Shown here: positions 1 through 12,372 of the stretch, piece by piece | Layout of the letters: each line of letters begins with the position of its first letter | How positions within the stretch are numbered: position 1 is the first letter of the stretch | Notes under the pieces: generated by a model | Told to the model about the DNA's origin: nothing | The model's input: only the letters and a program-made list of their open reading frames with translations | Database searches by the model: none | Position numbers and translations under genes: made by a program | DNA from: Anastatus disparis | Lineage: Eukaryota; Arthropoda; Insecta; Hymenoptera; Eupelmidae | Assembly (NCBI GenBank): GCA_017163975.1 | Contig: JAFFSR010000004.1 | Coordinates: 1,364,001-1,428,000, forward strand | Direction of reading: 5' to 3' | DNA: 64,000 bases

Positions 1-144
1 TTATTATTGTTAATTCAAATGATTTTACTCCAACTCTTACGAATTTTCTATGCTTTGCGATTAATAATTGAAGGTAATAACTTAAAGCATATTACTATTT
101 ACTAAAGAAATTATCTCTTCCTCGGTCTCTGTAGTATTAACAGC

Positions 145-360
145 TAGGAGCTTAGAAAAGTTTAAAGCTCCTAGCTGCTAATATTAAAGAATTATAAACA
201 TTTAAAAATCTAGTAACTTTTTCAGTGATTTTCTTTAATTGTCTGTAAGTAAGGACATATTGAGCATTAGGGTCTGAAATTTAGTCTTTCTCCATATTTT
301 GACACCTGAAAACTTATCCCAAAGTTTGAGTTTGCTTCCGGAGGTCTGACCCTCTCCTGG
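145..360 (-). repeat. degenerate partial foldback-repeat copy
   Basis: This stretch resembles the right half of the palindromic repeats at 948-1616 and 3638-4297, sharing the 'aaatctagtaact ttttcagtgattttcttt' type core. It ends in gaggtctgaccctctcctgg, closer to the termini of the 6168-6840 element. Only one arm is seen, so it is a broken or single-ended copy. Boundaries are approximate. Confidence 0.5.
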
Positions 361-947
361 TTAGTAGTATATTCAATGCTTGCACGTTATTTAAAATGAT
401 ATACCAAAATACCTGCGTTGAGTACGGCTAACGTATGTATAAGAAATAATGGAACGATTTTATATACTTGCAATAGATTATTTTGATTTTGGATTTACGT
501 TTCATTACACACAAAATAAATTTTGATATCTGCAATAATTTTTGCAGTTGCGTGTATTCAGTTGCAGAAACGGTTGTTGATAAGATCGTTGTTTTATTTA
601 TATCCATATATTTTACGAATTATCAATTGTATTAAACCATATTGAAGTTCAAAAATCATATTTTTCACATTTATAAAAATATTGATTCTTAACTTTATTG
701 TTTTAGTATTTTTTTTAATAAATACTAATTCTTAAATTCACTTAAATGTTAAAAGACTAGTTTGACCACGAAAAAAACAATGATATATTAATACACGAGA
801 AATTAGAAGAGAATTGGTTATTCCAAAATCTATGGTACACCTACACGGAAAAAATTATATGGCAATCGTTACTTTTTACCGTCATAAATAAACAAAAACT
901 GTTGCTTTATACATTGTGGCACTGAGTGTAAAACGATTGAAACTAAT
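361..947. other. AT-rich spacer, nothing recognised
   Basis: No gene, convincing open frame or repeat structure was recognised. The sequence is AT-rich with short homopolymer runs. Confidence 0.4.
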
Positions 948-1616
948 AAGGAAAGTGTTTCACTTTCGGGTCACCGATTTTGCTCAAATTTTGGGAATGT
1001 TTTCTGGATGCAGAAACATGAAGGAAGCTAAAATTTTAGAGGCCAACACTCAATATTTCTCTAGTTACAGGCAATTGAAGAAAATCACTAAAAAGGTTAC
1101 TAGATTTTCAAACGCTTATAGTTACTCAGCATTGTTTGCTAGAAGCTTATGTCTTTTTTTAAATAAAAGCTGAGCTCAAATCCTTTGGAAATAGCACCTA
1201 TAGCAACTAAAAATATTAGTTTTTCCCAAAATTAGAGCGTAATAAAGATTGGACCTGAATTTTCTGTTTAAAACATTAATTAATAATAAAAGCTGAAATT
1301 GAGTTCAATCATTATTACGCTATAACTTTGGGAAAAAATAATATTTCTATATGCTATAACTACTATTTCGAAAAGATTTTAGCTAAGTTTTCATTTGAAA
1401 AAAAGGTTTAAGCTTCTAACTAAGAATGCTGAGGAACTATAAGCGTTTGAAAATCTAGTAACTTTTTTAGTGTTTTTCTTTAATTGGTTTTAACTAGGGA
1501 AATATTGAGCGTTGGCCTCGAAAATTTTGGCTTCCTCTATATTTCTGCATCCAGCAAACATTGCCGAAATTTGGTGAAATCGGTGACCCACTCTTGAAAG
1601 TGAAACACTCTTCTTG
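948..1616. repeat. palindromic foldback element, copy 1
   Basis: The two halves are imperfect reverse complements, with ends AAGGAAAGTGTTTCAC and GTGAAACACTCTTCTT. An open frame of about 60-85 codons occurs in each arm (916-1173 on + and 1490-1681 on -). Both give the same peptide in opposite orientation (shared string CRNxxEAKIxEAN), so they are arm copies and not separate genes. The centre carries mirrored 'taattaataataaaagct' sequence. It is a non-autonomous foldback element or long-TIR MITE; no transposase is present. Confidence 0.75.
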
Positions 1617-2334
1617 TAAGTATCGGAAAAATAAACAACAAGCGCTTTTCTCAATGATGGAGCTTGTGTGTTTAGCTTCATGTTACTGTCTTTTAAACAT
1701 TGCTTTGATTTAAAAAAAAAGTTTTAACCTATACAGAACGCGAAAATCTACTTAATAATATATTTATTATTAAAAAAAAGTATAATAGTGCAAACAATAA
1801 AATGTGTACATAATACAATTGAATTATTTTGTTATATATTATTTTTTTCTGAACTTTATAAACAATTAATAAATTATTAATAAGCTATCAATCTATTTTA
1901 ATAAAAACTACATATTGCGTATAACTACTTATTTTACATGATAATATTTTTAAAAATATTAAAAATTGAAAATGATTACAATTCTTTTTTTTTCAATAAT
2001 TAGAAGTAGTATAATTAATGTTTTGCATTATCTTGAATTGACTATATAATTTTGCTTACATCAAAATTAAATATTGCATACAAAAATATTTAAAATGTCA
2101 AAAGATTAAGAAGCTCTTTACTGAAAATATGAAAAAATAGTACATTGTTAACCAAGAGAGTAAAATAGGTGATTTTTGCCTGAGTCGAATTTGGCGCCCG
2201 AGCGAAACGAGGGTGACAATAAAGACGAGGACAAAAACACCTTTACTTCCGTGGATAACATATTACTTTTTCATACACGAAGGGCGTTCAATTCAGCCAC
2301 ATTAAATATAAATTCATTATGCAACCATCAACTT
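1617..2334. other. AT-rich spacer with one GC-richer island
   Basis: No gene is recognised. At about 2190-2240 a GC-richer block contains GCCCGAGCGAAACGAGGG, which resembles the loop of the hairpin at 16296-16428. The rest is AT-rich. Confidence 0.35.
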
Positions 2335-2850
2335 GTTAAACCATGAACCTATCGACCCATTGATTTATTGACTAATTAACCCATTTACCCATGAACCCAT
2401 CGATCCATAAACCTATCAACCCATCAATCTATCGACCCATCGCTCCATAAACCTATCGACAGAGTAATCTATCCACCTATCAACAAATTCATCCATTCAC
2501 CCAACAGCCCATCAACCCATCGACATATTCATTTATCCACTCATCGACCCATCAACCCATCGAAAAATTCATCTATCCGCCCATCGGCCCATAAAACCAT
2601 CGACAAATTCATCTATCCACCCATCGGCCCATCAACCTATCGACAAATTCATCCATCCGCTTCTTGACTCACCAACCCATCAACAAATTCATCTATCTGC
2701 CCATCAACTCATCGACCAATTCATCTATCCACCCATCAGTCCATAAGCCCATCGATTCATCAACCCATCGACATATTCATTTATCGTCCCATCGTCATAT
2801 TTATCGATCTGCCCATCGAACCATTGAACCGTCATTTCATCGCCAAGTTT
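2335..2850. repeat. degenerate tandem repeat, ATCNACCC-type unit
   Basis: About 500 bases are dominated by variants of 'cccatcaacccatcgacaaa' with interspersed 'ttcatctatccac'. The basic step looks like 8-10 bases, with a higher-order unit near 40-50 bases (for example 2580-2640 against 2620-2690). Open frames read through it (2664-2855 on +, 2725-3018 on -) are low-complexity by-products. Minisatellite-like, no coding function claimed. Confidence 0.8.
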
Positions 2851-3637
2851 CATAATTCTGTCCAACTTAACAGATACAATTGCCTTAATTCGTCTGTTAA
2901 AAATCCTGGTTGGTATCGACAAGTGGATCATCAGCAACGTTGGAATTTGACAATGTAGTGGGGTATTATGAATGGAAACTTGATTGGACTTTATATTTTT
3001 GAGTAAAATATAAATCATTGTAACTATTTATATTTCTTTACTGATTTATCAGGATTGCTGAGAAGTGTTGATCTACATACGAAAGTTCGTATGAGGTTTC
3101 AGAAATATGGTGTTCTTTCTTATTATGCCAGGATAGTTCGTGACTGTTTAAACAGCAGATTCTTAAATAAATGGATAGGGTCTGGTGGATTTACAGAAAT
3201 ATACTCAGAGTCTCCAGATTTGACGAGCCTAGACTTGTTTTTAAGAGATTTTCTAAAAAATATTGCATATGTTGAAATATCCAGCTTAAGACTATATATG
3301 ATAGAACATATAATAATTGTATGTTAGAACATTCCAAGAAATGTTCGCTTAGTCATTACTGCATTGAGAGAAGGTTAGAATGATTTCTGAATCCATCATA
3401 ATATAACAACGCATTTTTAATTAAAAGCAATTGATGTGCGATTTCGGTATAACAGTTATCCCTTTCGACGCAGATGTCATCCCAAAGTATTGCAACATTT
3501 ACGATTTTCTTATTTTTGAACGGTATCTATTCAATTTTGTCGCAGCAACTTTACGAAAATGGCATCACGAGGCTTGTTTCGCGTTTAGTTCAGCAGACGT
3601 ATTCCCAAGTTCAATTGCTGCATTTAACTTCTCTCAC
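2851..3637. other. unique spacer, nothing recognised
   Basis: Short open frames (3055-3327, and 3431 up to the foldback element) show no recognisable domain. The longer frames around 3431-3863 run into the adjacent palindromic element and are not treated as genes. Confidence 0.35.
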
Positions 3638-4297
3638 AAGGAGAGTGTTTCACTTTCGGGTCACCAATTTTGCTCAAATTTTAGGAATGTTTTCTGGATG
3701 CAGAAATATGAAGAAAGCCAAAATTTTAGAAGCCAACGCTCAATATTTCTCTAGTTACAGGCCATTGGAGAAAATCACTAAAAAAGTCACTAGATTTTCA
3801 AAAGCTTATGGTATCTCAGCATTGTTAGCTAGAAGCTTATACCTTTTTTTAAATGAAAGCTGAACTCAAATACTTTCAATATAGCACCTATAGCATCTGA
3901 AAATATCATTTTTTCCCAAAGTTAAAGCGTAATAAATTGGATCTGAATGTTTTGTTTGAAACATTAATTAATAATAAAAGCTAAAATTGAGTTCAATCTT
4001 TATTACGCTATAACTTTGCAAAAAAATAATATTTCGATATGCTATAACTACGATTTTGAAAGGATTCCAGCTCAGCTTTCATTTAAAAAAAGGTATAAGC
4101 TTCTAGCTAACAATGCTGAGATACCATAAGCTTTTGAAAATCTAGTGACTTTTTTAGTGATTTTCTTCAATGGCCTGTAACTAGGAAAATATTGAGCGTT
4201 GGCCTCTAAAATTTTGGCTTTCTTCATATTTCTGCATTCGGAAAACATTCTCAAAATTTGAGCAAAAACGGTGACCCGAAGGTGAAACACTCTCCTT
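3638..4297. repeat. palindromic foldback element, copy 2
   Basis: A second copy of the family at 948-1616 and more regular. It begins AAGGAGAGTGTTTCACTTTC and ends with the reverse complement GTGAAACACTCTCCTT. The arms are about 300 bases each, meeting around the mirrored 'attaattaataataaaagct' centre near 3965. The same peptide is encoded in both arms in opposite directions (3474-3863 on +, 4072-4341 on -). No clean target-site duplication was identified. Confidence 0.8.
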
Positions 4298-5977
4298 GTC
4301 AGTGTAAAAGTTTCCCATAAACGAAGATTTTTATCTAACAAGACCGTAAGTAAATGCTTACAATAATTGGCTATGAATCGAAATTTTTGATAAATTTAAA
4401 ATTCATCATGCTAATTATTATTCATAGAAAATTAACCATAACAAAAAAAACTATAATGCACAGTCTAGTTTTCAATGCTTTTAATATTTCAAAAATAAAA
4501 ACTAGTTACACAACAAATTTCATGTATTATATTTAATAAACAGTGAGCAGTAATTGAATTGTGAATAAGAACTGTACCAATTAATTCTAAAGAAAAATAT
4601 TCAGGCACTTTGGTTTGATATATTTTAAAAAAAAAGGTCTTAAATTTCTTTTAAAGCTAGCGATGAATCGAGACAGAACTCGATTTCAATCCTGAATTCC
4701 TTGTGGTGTTTTATTCTCATATTAGCTGTGATCACTTTATTAATTTAAGGAGTGGTCCTTATCTATCAACCCGAATATAGAATGATTTCTCAATTTTTTT
4801 TCATAAAAAGAAATAAATAAATAATCCAGGTTTTTTGATTTGTTTAATGAGTCTTAAAGTACAGAATAAAAATATTTTTTATTGAAAAATATTATAGAAG
4901 TATTATAAACGTGTTATAAAAGACCATCTTGAATTGCCCTCTCCCTTTTTTCAAGTTCATGAATGTTTATATCATTACTGATTTTATTTTATGATTTACC
5001 CATTTAAACCTGATTAAAGTATATCATAAAATAACAATATTAGATCACATCTTAGCATTTTCAATTTTCTCAAGAGAAACATTATGCTTGTAACATATTA
5101 CGCAAAATAAACTACTAAATCATTTTTTTTTTTCATTGATAAAGTTATAAAGTTGAGGTTGTCATCATCTATAAAGTTGATTTGGGTGCTTTGAGCAGAT
5201 TGAGTTTAATGAATGATAAGCTAGGGACTAGTAAAACTTATAAAATTTTATGATTCATATTGCATTCTGTTTTATTACAAACATTAATCAGCGAAATTCT
5301 CAATACTAACACCTAAAAATTTTGATAGACATAAAAAGAAATAAAATAACATGCAAGTGTCGTATTTAAATGATGATTTATTACTCAATATTAATCACCT
5401 TCTTTTCTAAAAAAAGAATTTTTTTCCTTTTTAACTTTAGTTTTTTTTTGTTAAGCATTCTTATTTATTCATTCATACTTACCACGCTCGAGCCAAATAC
5501 TTATAAACTTTCATGCAAGTGTAATTATTAGCCTGATATATAATGCACCGATCCCAACATCCTCGTTTATACACATTCACTTGTATGTACAAAGCCATAT
5601 AACACTGGGGATTTATGCATGACTATAATAATTCATGAATGCGGGGGGTTATATGCGTAAACTGAAAATCGGAAGGTTGACTTATGTATAAAGGGAAAAC
5701 GTGTGCGCATCCGTATAATGTGTACCAAATCATTGACAAAAGCTTTAACGACTGGCACTTTAGTGTCAACCTGCAAACGTTTTTGTTCCATACTTTAAAT
5801 TAAATATTTTAAGTTTTCATATAATATTTATAAATTGATGATGACCACATTTGCTTGTTTTAATAAATGTTTCGATTACGGATGTTAAGTGAACTTTTAT
5901 AAATATTTGAAAAATTTTAAATGCACAAAATATGAGTATTATAATTTTGACTATTAGAAAATATTTAAAATACTAAC
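4298..5977. other. AT-rich spacer, nothing recognised
   Basis: No gene, RNA or ordered repeat was recognised in these 1.7 kb. A stretch at about 5500-5780 is slightly less AT-rich but carries no frame I can support. Confidence 0.35.
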
Positions 5978-7309
5978 AAGGAGAGTGCCCTACCTTCGGA
6001 AAACGAATTTAGCCGAAACTGCAGAATATAATTTTTTTATGAAAAAAAAATGAACCCATGTTTCTTCTTTTCTTTGAATAAGCCCCATAGACGGAGATAT
6101 AGATATTTTTCGAAAATATAAAATAAAAATGAGCATTTATAAGATCTTGAATAACCAAACAACTAACAAGGAGAGTATTTGACCTCCGGGAAACGGATTT
6201 GGCTGAAACTGCAGGATATGATTTTTTTATTAAAAAAAATGAGCCCGTGTTTTTTCTTTTGTGCTAATAGGCCCTATAGACGAAGATATAAACATTTCTT
6301 CAAAAATGTTGTGAAAAGAAGTCTTTATAAGAACTAGAATAACTAAACAACTAAAACTCTTACAGAAAATTGTATAAAAAATAAAAGAGAGTACAAGTCA
6401 AAAACTTTAATTTAAGCTTGGTTGCATTAAAAAATCTCATATGGTTCAAAGGTTACAAGGCGATTAAAGAATGCTAATGAAATAGGGTAAAAATTTGATC
6501 GTATGTTACATGCTAAAAATATTAATAAATATGTAATAATTTTCAATTAGGCACAACTTTTGAACCACAAAAGCTTTTTTGATGCAATAAGGCTCAAATT
6601 AAAGCTCTTAACTTGTACTTTTTTCTTTTTTTTATACATTTTTCTGTAAAATCTTTAGTTGTTTAGCTATTCATATTCTTATAAACGCTTCTTTTCTCTA
6701 TATTTTCGAAGAAATGTCTATATCTCCGTCTATAGGGCCTATTAGCACAAAAGAAAAAACACGGGTTTATTTTTTTTATCAAAAAATCATATCTTGCAGT
6801 TTCAGCCAAATCAGTTTCCCGGAGGTCAAATACTCTCCTTGAAAGACTTTTACAAAAAAATGTATGAAAAATAAAATAAAGTACAGATTAAATACTCTAA
6901 TTTGAGCTTTGTTGCATTAAAAAAGCTTTTGTGGTTCAAAAGTTGTATTTAATTGAAAATGACTAAATATTTGTTAATATTTTTAGCGTGTAACATATCA
7001 ATTTTTTACGTTATTTCATTAGCATATTTTAATCGTCTATAACTTTTGAACCACAGAAGCTTTTTTATTGCAACAAAGCTTAAATTGAAGCATTTAATTT
7101 GTTCTTTATTTTATTTTTCATACATTTTTTTGTAAGAGTCTTAATTGATTGGTAATTCAGGATATTAAAAATGCTCCTTTTTATAAATGTCTCTCCGTCT
7201 ATTGGGCCTCTTCAAAGAAAAGAAAAAATACGGGTTCATTTTTTTTTATCAAAAAATCATATTCTGCAGTTTCAGCTGATCCGTTTCCCGAAGGTGAGGT
7301 ACTCTCATT
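5978..7309. repeat. outer palindromic element of a nested pair
   Basis: Ends are AAGGAGAGTGCCCTACCTTC and the near-complement at 7280-7309 (...GAGGTACTCTCATT). Inner arm sequence mirrors around about 7000 (for example 'aaagcttttgtggttcaaaagttg' near 6930 and its complement near 7045). The left arm is interrupted at about 6167 by a second, related palindrome, so this element is older than the inner one. Confidence 0.7.
6168..6840. repeat. inner palindromic element nested in the outer one
   Basis: Starts AAGGAGAGTATTTGACCTCC and ends with the reverse complement GGAGGTCAAATACTCTCCTT. Arms mirror across a centre near 6500. It shares the AAGGAGAGT terminus with the 948-1616 and 3638-4297 elements and its outer host element, so all belong to one terminal-sequence family with different interiors. 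No coding capacity. Confidence 0.8.
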
Positions 7310-8468
7310 GTAAGTAGAATTCTAATAGTATAGTATTCTAAATTGATCCAGCGATTGAGTAAATTTTATAGAAGCTTTTATTATATGCAATTTTTTCGGA
7401 CTATTTAAATGCATTTGTATGGTGTTTTCAAATTTATTGGTTATTTATAAATAGTTCTCAGTAGATAAGCTATGCCGGTTCTGGCTCATACCGATTCTAA
7501 TTCACCTGAATTAGAACTGAACTGAGCCAGAATTGAATTGAGCCAGAAACGACATAGAGTGGGGAGAACCCAAGCGATGTTTTACACGTGGTATTACACG
7601 AGAAACAGCTGATTGAGCCAGAAATTATTTAGGAAGGAGAATTTTTTTCTAACCCAAGGATTGAGAGAGAAACAGCTAATTGAGCCAGGGAGGGGGAACC
7701 TTTTCTAACCCACCCGATCGGAAAAGAAAACAGGGCACACGCTTGGTCCCGACTAATTGCCAAGAAAGCCTAACCAAGCCCTCTCTTGGCAAACTGTAGC
7801 GAAGGATGGCGCTGTGTTACGGGGGTATAGTGAGGCTCTAGCTAGGCAGCCTTGGATAGACAGATTAATCAAGAATAAATTTTTTTTTATTCATGTATTT
7901 GATTTTAATGAATTTTTCTTATTTCAAATACTAAGATTTTGATAATAAGTATTTTTATGTATTTTTTCAACTTTATTTGTAATTTTCACGCTTTTTTGTA
8001 ATCATAATACAAAATAAACAATATCTAATAACCTAATAATTGTTTTTATTTCTTGAACATCTGTCTCTAACGTTTTGATTTTAGACAAAACTTTTTTATC
8101 AATATAAGAACAAATCGAGACCTTATGATTTTGTAACATTAAGTTCATTTGCTTTGAAATAAAAATAAAAGTTTCTTTTAACTAATTATTTATTTATTAA
8201 TTATCTATCTAAAATTATATATTAAAAATTTCAATTAACCTGTAATATACAGAGCAAGCGTTAAGTATGTAGGAGCATTGTGATATAGATAGATATAGAT
8301 ATAGATATTTATTTATTTTGTAAAAAGAGTACAAAAAGGCGTGTAATACATGAAATAGTAAGTAATAATTTTATAAAAAGTATTGCACATAATAAGATAA
8401 GATATCACAGTCAATTATTAAAATTAATATATAATACTGTATCAGTAAGTCACCATGTAAAAGTGATA

Positions 8469-9481
8469 TCACAGACTAAGATCAGAAACTTTCATTTTTT
8501 TTAAGACTTCATTCGCATTATCTGTTTCTTCAGTCTTCTTCTCAGATTCATTAGTATTTTGACTATTAGAAAATGTATGAACATCATCCAATTCTCTATT
8601 GTTTAAATCTAATATTTTGCTATCTAAACTTTGTTCATTTTGAATAAAAGCATCCCCAGGTAAGTTGGATGCTAAATTCATTTTTGGACATTGTTTATTA
8701 ATTACTGAAGCCGTTGAGGCAGGTACTTTGAAAATACAATCACTAGATAATGACTCAAATAAAGGAACCTTGTTGTTAACACTTTAAGAGCACTGAATAA
8801 AAGTAACACTATTTTCATCAGATGAAAAATTTATTCTCGACGGTTGCTTATTAATCACTGGGGTCTTCAAATCAGGTACTTTGAAAATGTCATTACCATT
8901 TGATTGCTCGCATAAAGCAATATCCGGAGATGTATTTTGGATTGTTAAATCTTTCTTTTGTCTAGCAGCTTTAGTATGTTTAAGTGATTTTGCTGTAGAT
9001 ATAACTGGCACTGTTATGGCAGTAGGAGTTATTGAGGGAACTGTTGGTGTTGTTACATCTAATTGAGTCGATTCTAAATGTAAATTATTAGCTTATGAAA
9101 ATCTATCTAGCATATGCAAATCATTTTGATTTAGATTATTTAAAAGCATCAAACCTTCTTCGTACGATACTAAAAATAAAAAAAATCATAAATAAAATAT
9201 AATTTAAAAAATTTTATATATTTAGATGTTAACTTCATAATTTTACCTGCATTTTTAACAATTTCACACTTAAACAGTAGCCATGAATTTGGAGGTACAG
9301 CTTTAGTTACAACAAAGATCTTTATACATTCTTCATCATCTTTGCTATAAGGTGGTGGCATGTACTTTACATATTTTAGTCCATTTTGCAATGAAAATAT
9401 ATAATTCAATGGTACTATAACTGTTTGACTTTTAAAGTTTTTTGTACCATACATTGTCACTATTGCATATGAATTATCCAT
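8469..9481 (-). pseudogene. CACTA-associated accessory protein, two exons, broken
   Basis: Exon 1 (9247-9481) starts at ATG 9481 and encodes an N-terminal module of the type found in insect transposon-associated DUF4806/BEN-like proteins. It contains Y-A-I-V near the start, then V-P-L-N-Y-I, M-P-P-P-Y and A-V-P-P-N-S-W. A GT donor follows at 9246-9245 and an AG acceptor at 9171-9170. Exon 2 (8469-9169) continues in phase with S-Y-E-E-G-L and a long Ser/Thr/Asn-rich, disordered-looking tail. Within that tail a F-K-V-P segment followed by I-N-K-Q occurs twice, about 50 residues apart. In-frame stops occur at two places (about 9095 and 8786). It lies downstream of the transposase on the same strand, the usual order for a two-gene element. 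Splicing is predicted from sequence only, and the family name is from memory of similar proteins. Confidence 0.55.
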
Positions 9482-9773
9482 CTAGAACATAAATATTTAG
9501 GTTATGAATGCATACAAATATTTTGTATTAGAAACATAACCTGGAAAACAATTTCTTTTATGAAATGAAATTTAGAAAATGAATATCATTACAATTTAAT
9601 AAATAAAAAATATTAACAAAATAACATAAAAAACAATTTAACTTACTTTTGTTTCTGATTTTTGAATCCCATAAAAAATCTTTGTTGACAATTGTACCCT
9701 GTAAACGGTTAAAGATTGACTATAGTTTAAAATTGACATATACTAATACATTCATCTAGATCGGTTGTTATTA

Positions 9774-11819
9774 CTAATGAAGTAGTGGAATAACAAAAAA
9801 CTTTTTAATATCACTTGGCATTTCGAATATTTCTAACAAAATCACTTTATGTTTAATATTTATTAAAAACACTTCTTTGATTTTATTTGTTTTTTGTACT
9901 TCAAACGTATTTAGAATTGAAGAATCTGTAGGATTTTTATAAACTGAACTTATTATTTCTAATTTATTTCCTTGTATTTTAATATTATTAAGATTACTAT
10001 TAAAAACAATCTTTTTAATTTGTATTACTAAATTATCTTCCATCATGATGACATTGTTAGGAGCTTTTATATTAAATTCCAAGCCTTTATATATTATTTT
10101 CTTTATGTAATTTTCTTTCTTTTCATTCTTATATATTTTAAAATTTTTTAAACGTACATGATCATTATATTCACTTTTTTTAAACAAAATTATTGAATGT
10201 TAACTGCTCTTCTATTCTATTGCATAACTACTCTAAAGGTTTATAACCAGATTTTAAATTTTTTGCTAAGATACCTAATGCACTTTCAAAAGGAAACGCT
10301 GTTATATAACTAAAGGAACAATTCATATTTCTAATATCATCACAAAGATGAATCAAACTGTGCATATTCATAATTTGAGATTTAACTTTGTAATGCACTT
10401 CACTTTGTTACTAACTAACTAGTTAATAAATGTCAGCATGATCTAGATATATTTTACACATTTCGTTACATGATAATATTCTACATGCAACATGGAATAA
10501 CAAAAAATGGTCATAAAGGTGTTATGGCAAAATATCTTTTAGTACAAATACACCACTATATAAAAGAAAAAACCTGAACTCCGTTGCTTTCCATTTTTGA
10601 ATATCACCAAGTGAACGTGTTGCATGTTGAAATTCACATGTTACTTGAGGTGATAAATTGATTAATCTTTGAGAAATGCGTAAAATATCCTCTCGATTAA
10701 GTTTTGTTTCTCGTGCATTCATCCAATATTCAGACAATAATTTTTTCATGATACCTAGATACCCAACATGCATGAAATCTAAAACAAAATGATCAATCAT
10801 GTTAATTTCACTGATAGAAATTAATGAAGATACTGCCAAATGATGTTCTTGATTTTCCATTTTCCTAAATGTTTCATTTGTTCTTTTAGTATCTTCATTT
10901 GCTGGATAAACGACACAATTATCACAGTAGAAACCTTTCACAGTGCAACGTTCACAACCCCAATAACCTGTATGACCTTTGATGCATTTTATAAAAGATC
11001 TTGCTGGTTGATCACATATAAAGCAATGAATTTTGATTTTGATATTTCTGTCTTCTACTTCAATTCCATTTTTCAACAAATTTTTCAGTTCTTCAATGAA
11101 ATTATGGAGATATCTATTTTCTGATTTTGGTTTCCCATCACCACAATGGACAGCAACTACAAAAGGTTTATAATGAATTTCTCTGTCATTATAAATTTTG
11201 CACAAAATTGGCCACAATTCTTTAGCACTTGATTTTGAAATTGACAGTCCATCCACGCGAAACTGTAATTCAACTTTATTCACTTTAAGTTCATCAAAAC
11301 AAATATTTTTTTTAACTGATTGGCTATACCAAAATACACAAATTGTGATCGATCATTAATATCTTCTTGATTAAATACTTCTATTAATTTTTTACATTTA
11401 TGCTCAGTTTTTAACAATGTTTTTGCTGTGGTAGGAAGTTCAGGATGAAACTTTTTGAGACGTTTCAATAGCGACTCTATTGCTGAATGATTTACTTGAG
11501 TCTCTAAAGCCCATTCACGTATTTCTTCAATTATTTGTGATCTATTCTCTAAAGATTCAAAATTCAATTCATCTTCAGAAGAACTTTGTATGTCACTGTC
11601 ACTGCCACTACTTTCAAAATTAGATTCATCATTAAATTTTTCATTGCTTGTACTCAAATTACTAATATCAATATCACAAAGTTTTTCGTTTTCTTCAAGT
11701 CACATTTATTTCATGTTTTTCGTCTTCACTTTCATTCTTACACAATTTCTTTCGAGCTCTATACTGTTGAGCTCTCTCACGGTTTAGTAATTTATATTTG
11801 TTTAATTTTTCACACATTT
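9774..11819 (-). pseudogene. CACTA-like transposase, pseudogene
   Basis: The frame can be followed on the minus strand from ATG 11819 (basic start N-R-E-R-A-Q-Q-Y-R-A-R) through an acidic, Ser-rich region and a segment with W-A-L-E and L-L-K-R-L-K-K-F-H-P. A transposase core follows (11283-10522) with a cysteine-rich patch, CxxC...C-E-R-C...C-D-N-C-V, then I-D-H-F-V-L-D-F-M-H-V. The C-terminal part (10187-9774) ends in F-V-I-P-L-L-H, a typical end for this arthropod family. Frame breaks are seen near 11699 and 11283, and stops plus shifts occur between 10522 and 10187, where recognisable sequence (M-N-M-H-S-L-I-H-L, F-P-F-E-S-A-L-G) continues. It would catalyse cut-and-paste transposition; this copy cannot make the full protein. 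Confidence 0.75.
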
Positions 11820-12372
11820 TCTTTAATGAATAATAAAAATTTAATGATGCTCCGAAATTACGAAAATATTAACAAACGTACGTGACACATGCGCACATTT
11901 ATCTAATAGACGGGGCCAAGCTTGTGCCTTGCGTTACCCTCGTGATGAAATTAGTAAGGGCCACGCCGGGCTGCCTTTAGAGGGCCTTGTGTGCCATCGT
12001 GGCTAGCCACGATATCTTTCCGATCGGGCAAGGATTGAGAGAGAAACAGCTGATTGAGCCAGAAATTATTTGGGGAGGGGAACCTTTTCTAACCCAAGGA
12101 TTGAGAGAGAAACAGCTGATTGATCCAGAAATGATAACAGCTGATCGAGCGGAGGGGACCGGGCCGTTGTACTACCTTTTTAATGGAAACGTTCATGTTC
12201 GAATTCCTTATTCAAATATTCGCGGGAACAATAAGTCGTTGATCATATGATCGGAAGACACCATATTGGATTTTGAATATCTTCGATAAAAAGATAAAAG
12301 TATTAAGTGAGTGCAGACGTAAAAAAAAATCTCTTCATCTCTCTCTCTGCAATATTTTCTTTCTATATAAAA

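Larger units (their letters stand above)
7713..12028. mobile_element. CACTA/EnSpm-like DNA transposon inside the Polinton TIR
   Basis: The ends are the inverted repeat CCCGATCGGAAA at 7713 and TTTCCGATCGGG ending at 12028, with imperfect continuation (GGCACAC a little further in on both sides). The flank reads ...CTAACCCA on the left and CAAGGATTG on the right, while the intact sequence in the right Polinton TIR is CTAACCCAAGGATTG. This gives a 2-bp target duplication, CA. The 4.3 kb element encodes a broken transposase (9774-11819) and a broken second protein (8469-9481), both on the minus strand. The CACTA-like assignment rests on the transposase, not on a terminal CACTA motif, which is absent. 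Confidence 0.75.
7462..12165 (+). repeat. left Polinton terminal repeat, split by an insertion
   Basis: Matches the complement of 38114-38432. Landmarks in order are the terminus TAGATAAGCTATGCCGG, 'ttctaattcacctgaattag', 'acgacatagagtgggg', then about 66-base internal units containing AAGGATTGAGAGAGAAACAG. The repeat breaks at 7712 and resumes at 12029 after the CACTA-like insertion. Removing the insertion and one copy of the CA duplication leaves about 386 bases, against about 319 on the right. The difference equals one extra internal unit. Confidence 0.8.

Noticed and set aside
2664..3018. Histidine/serine-rich frames on both strands
   Set aside because: Low-complexity readings of the ATCNACCC tandem repeat.
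7440..7462. A 6-bp target duplication for the Polinton
   Set aside because: The left flank (CTCAGT) and right flank (AGTGTT) do not match, so no duplication could be claimed.
7757..7942. 61-codon plus-strand frame near the CACTA left end
   Set aside because: Sub-terminal sequence of the CACTA-like element, ends in AT-rich DNA, no recognisable motif.
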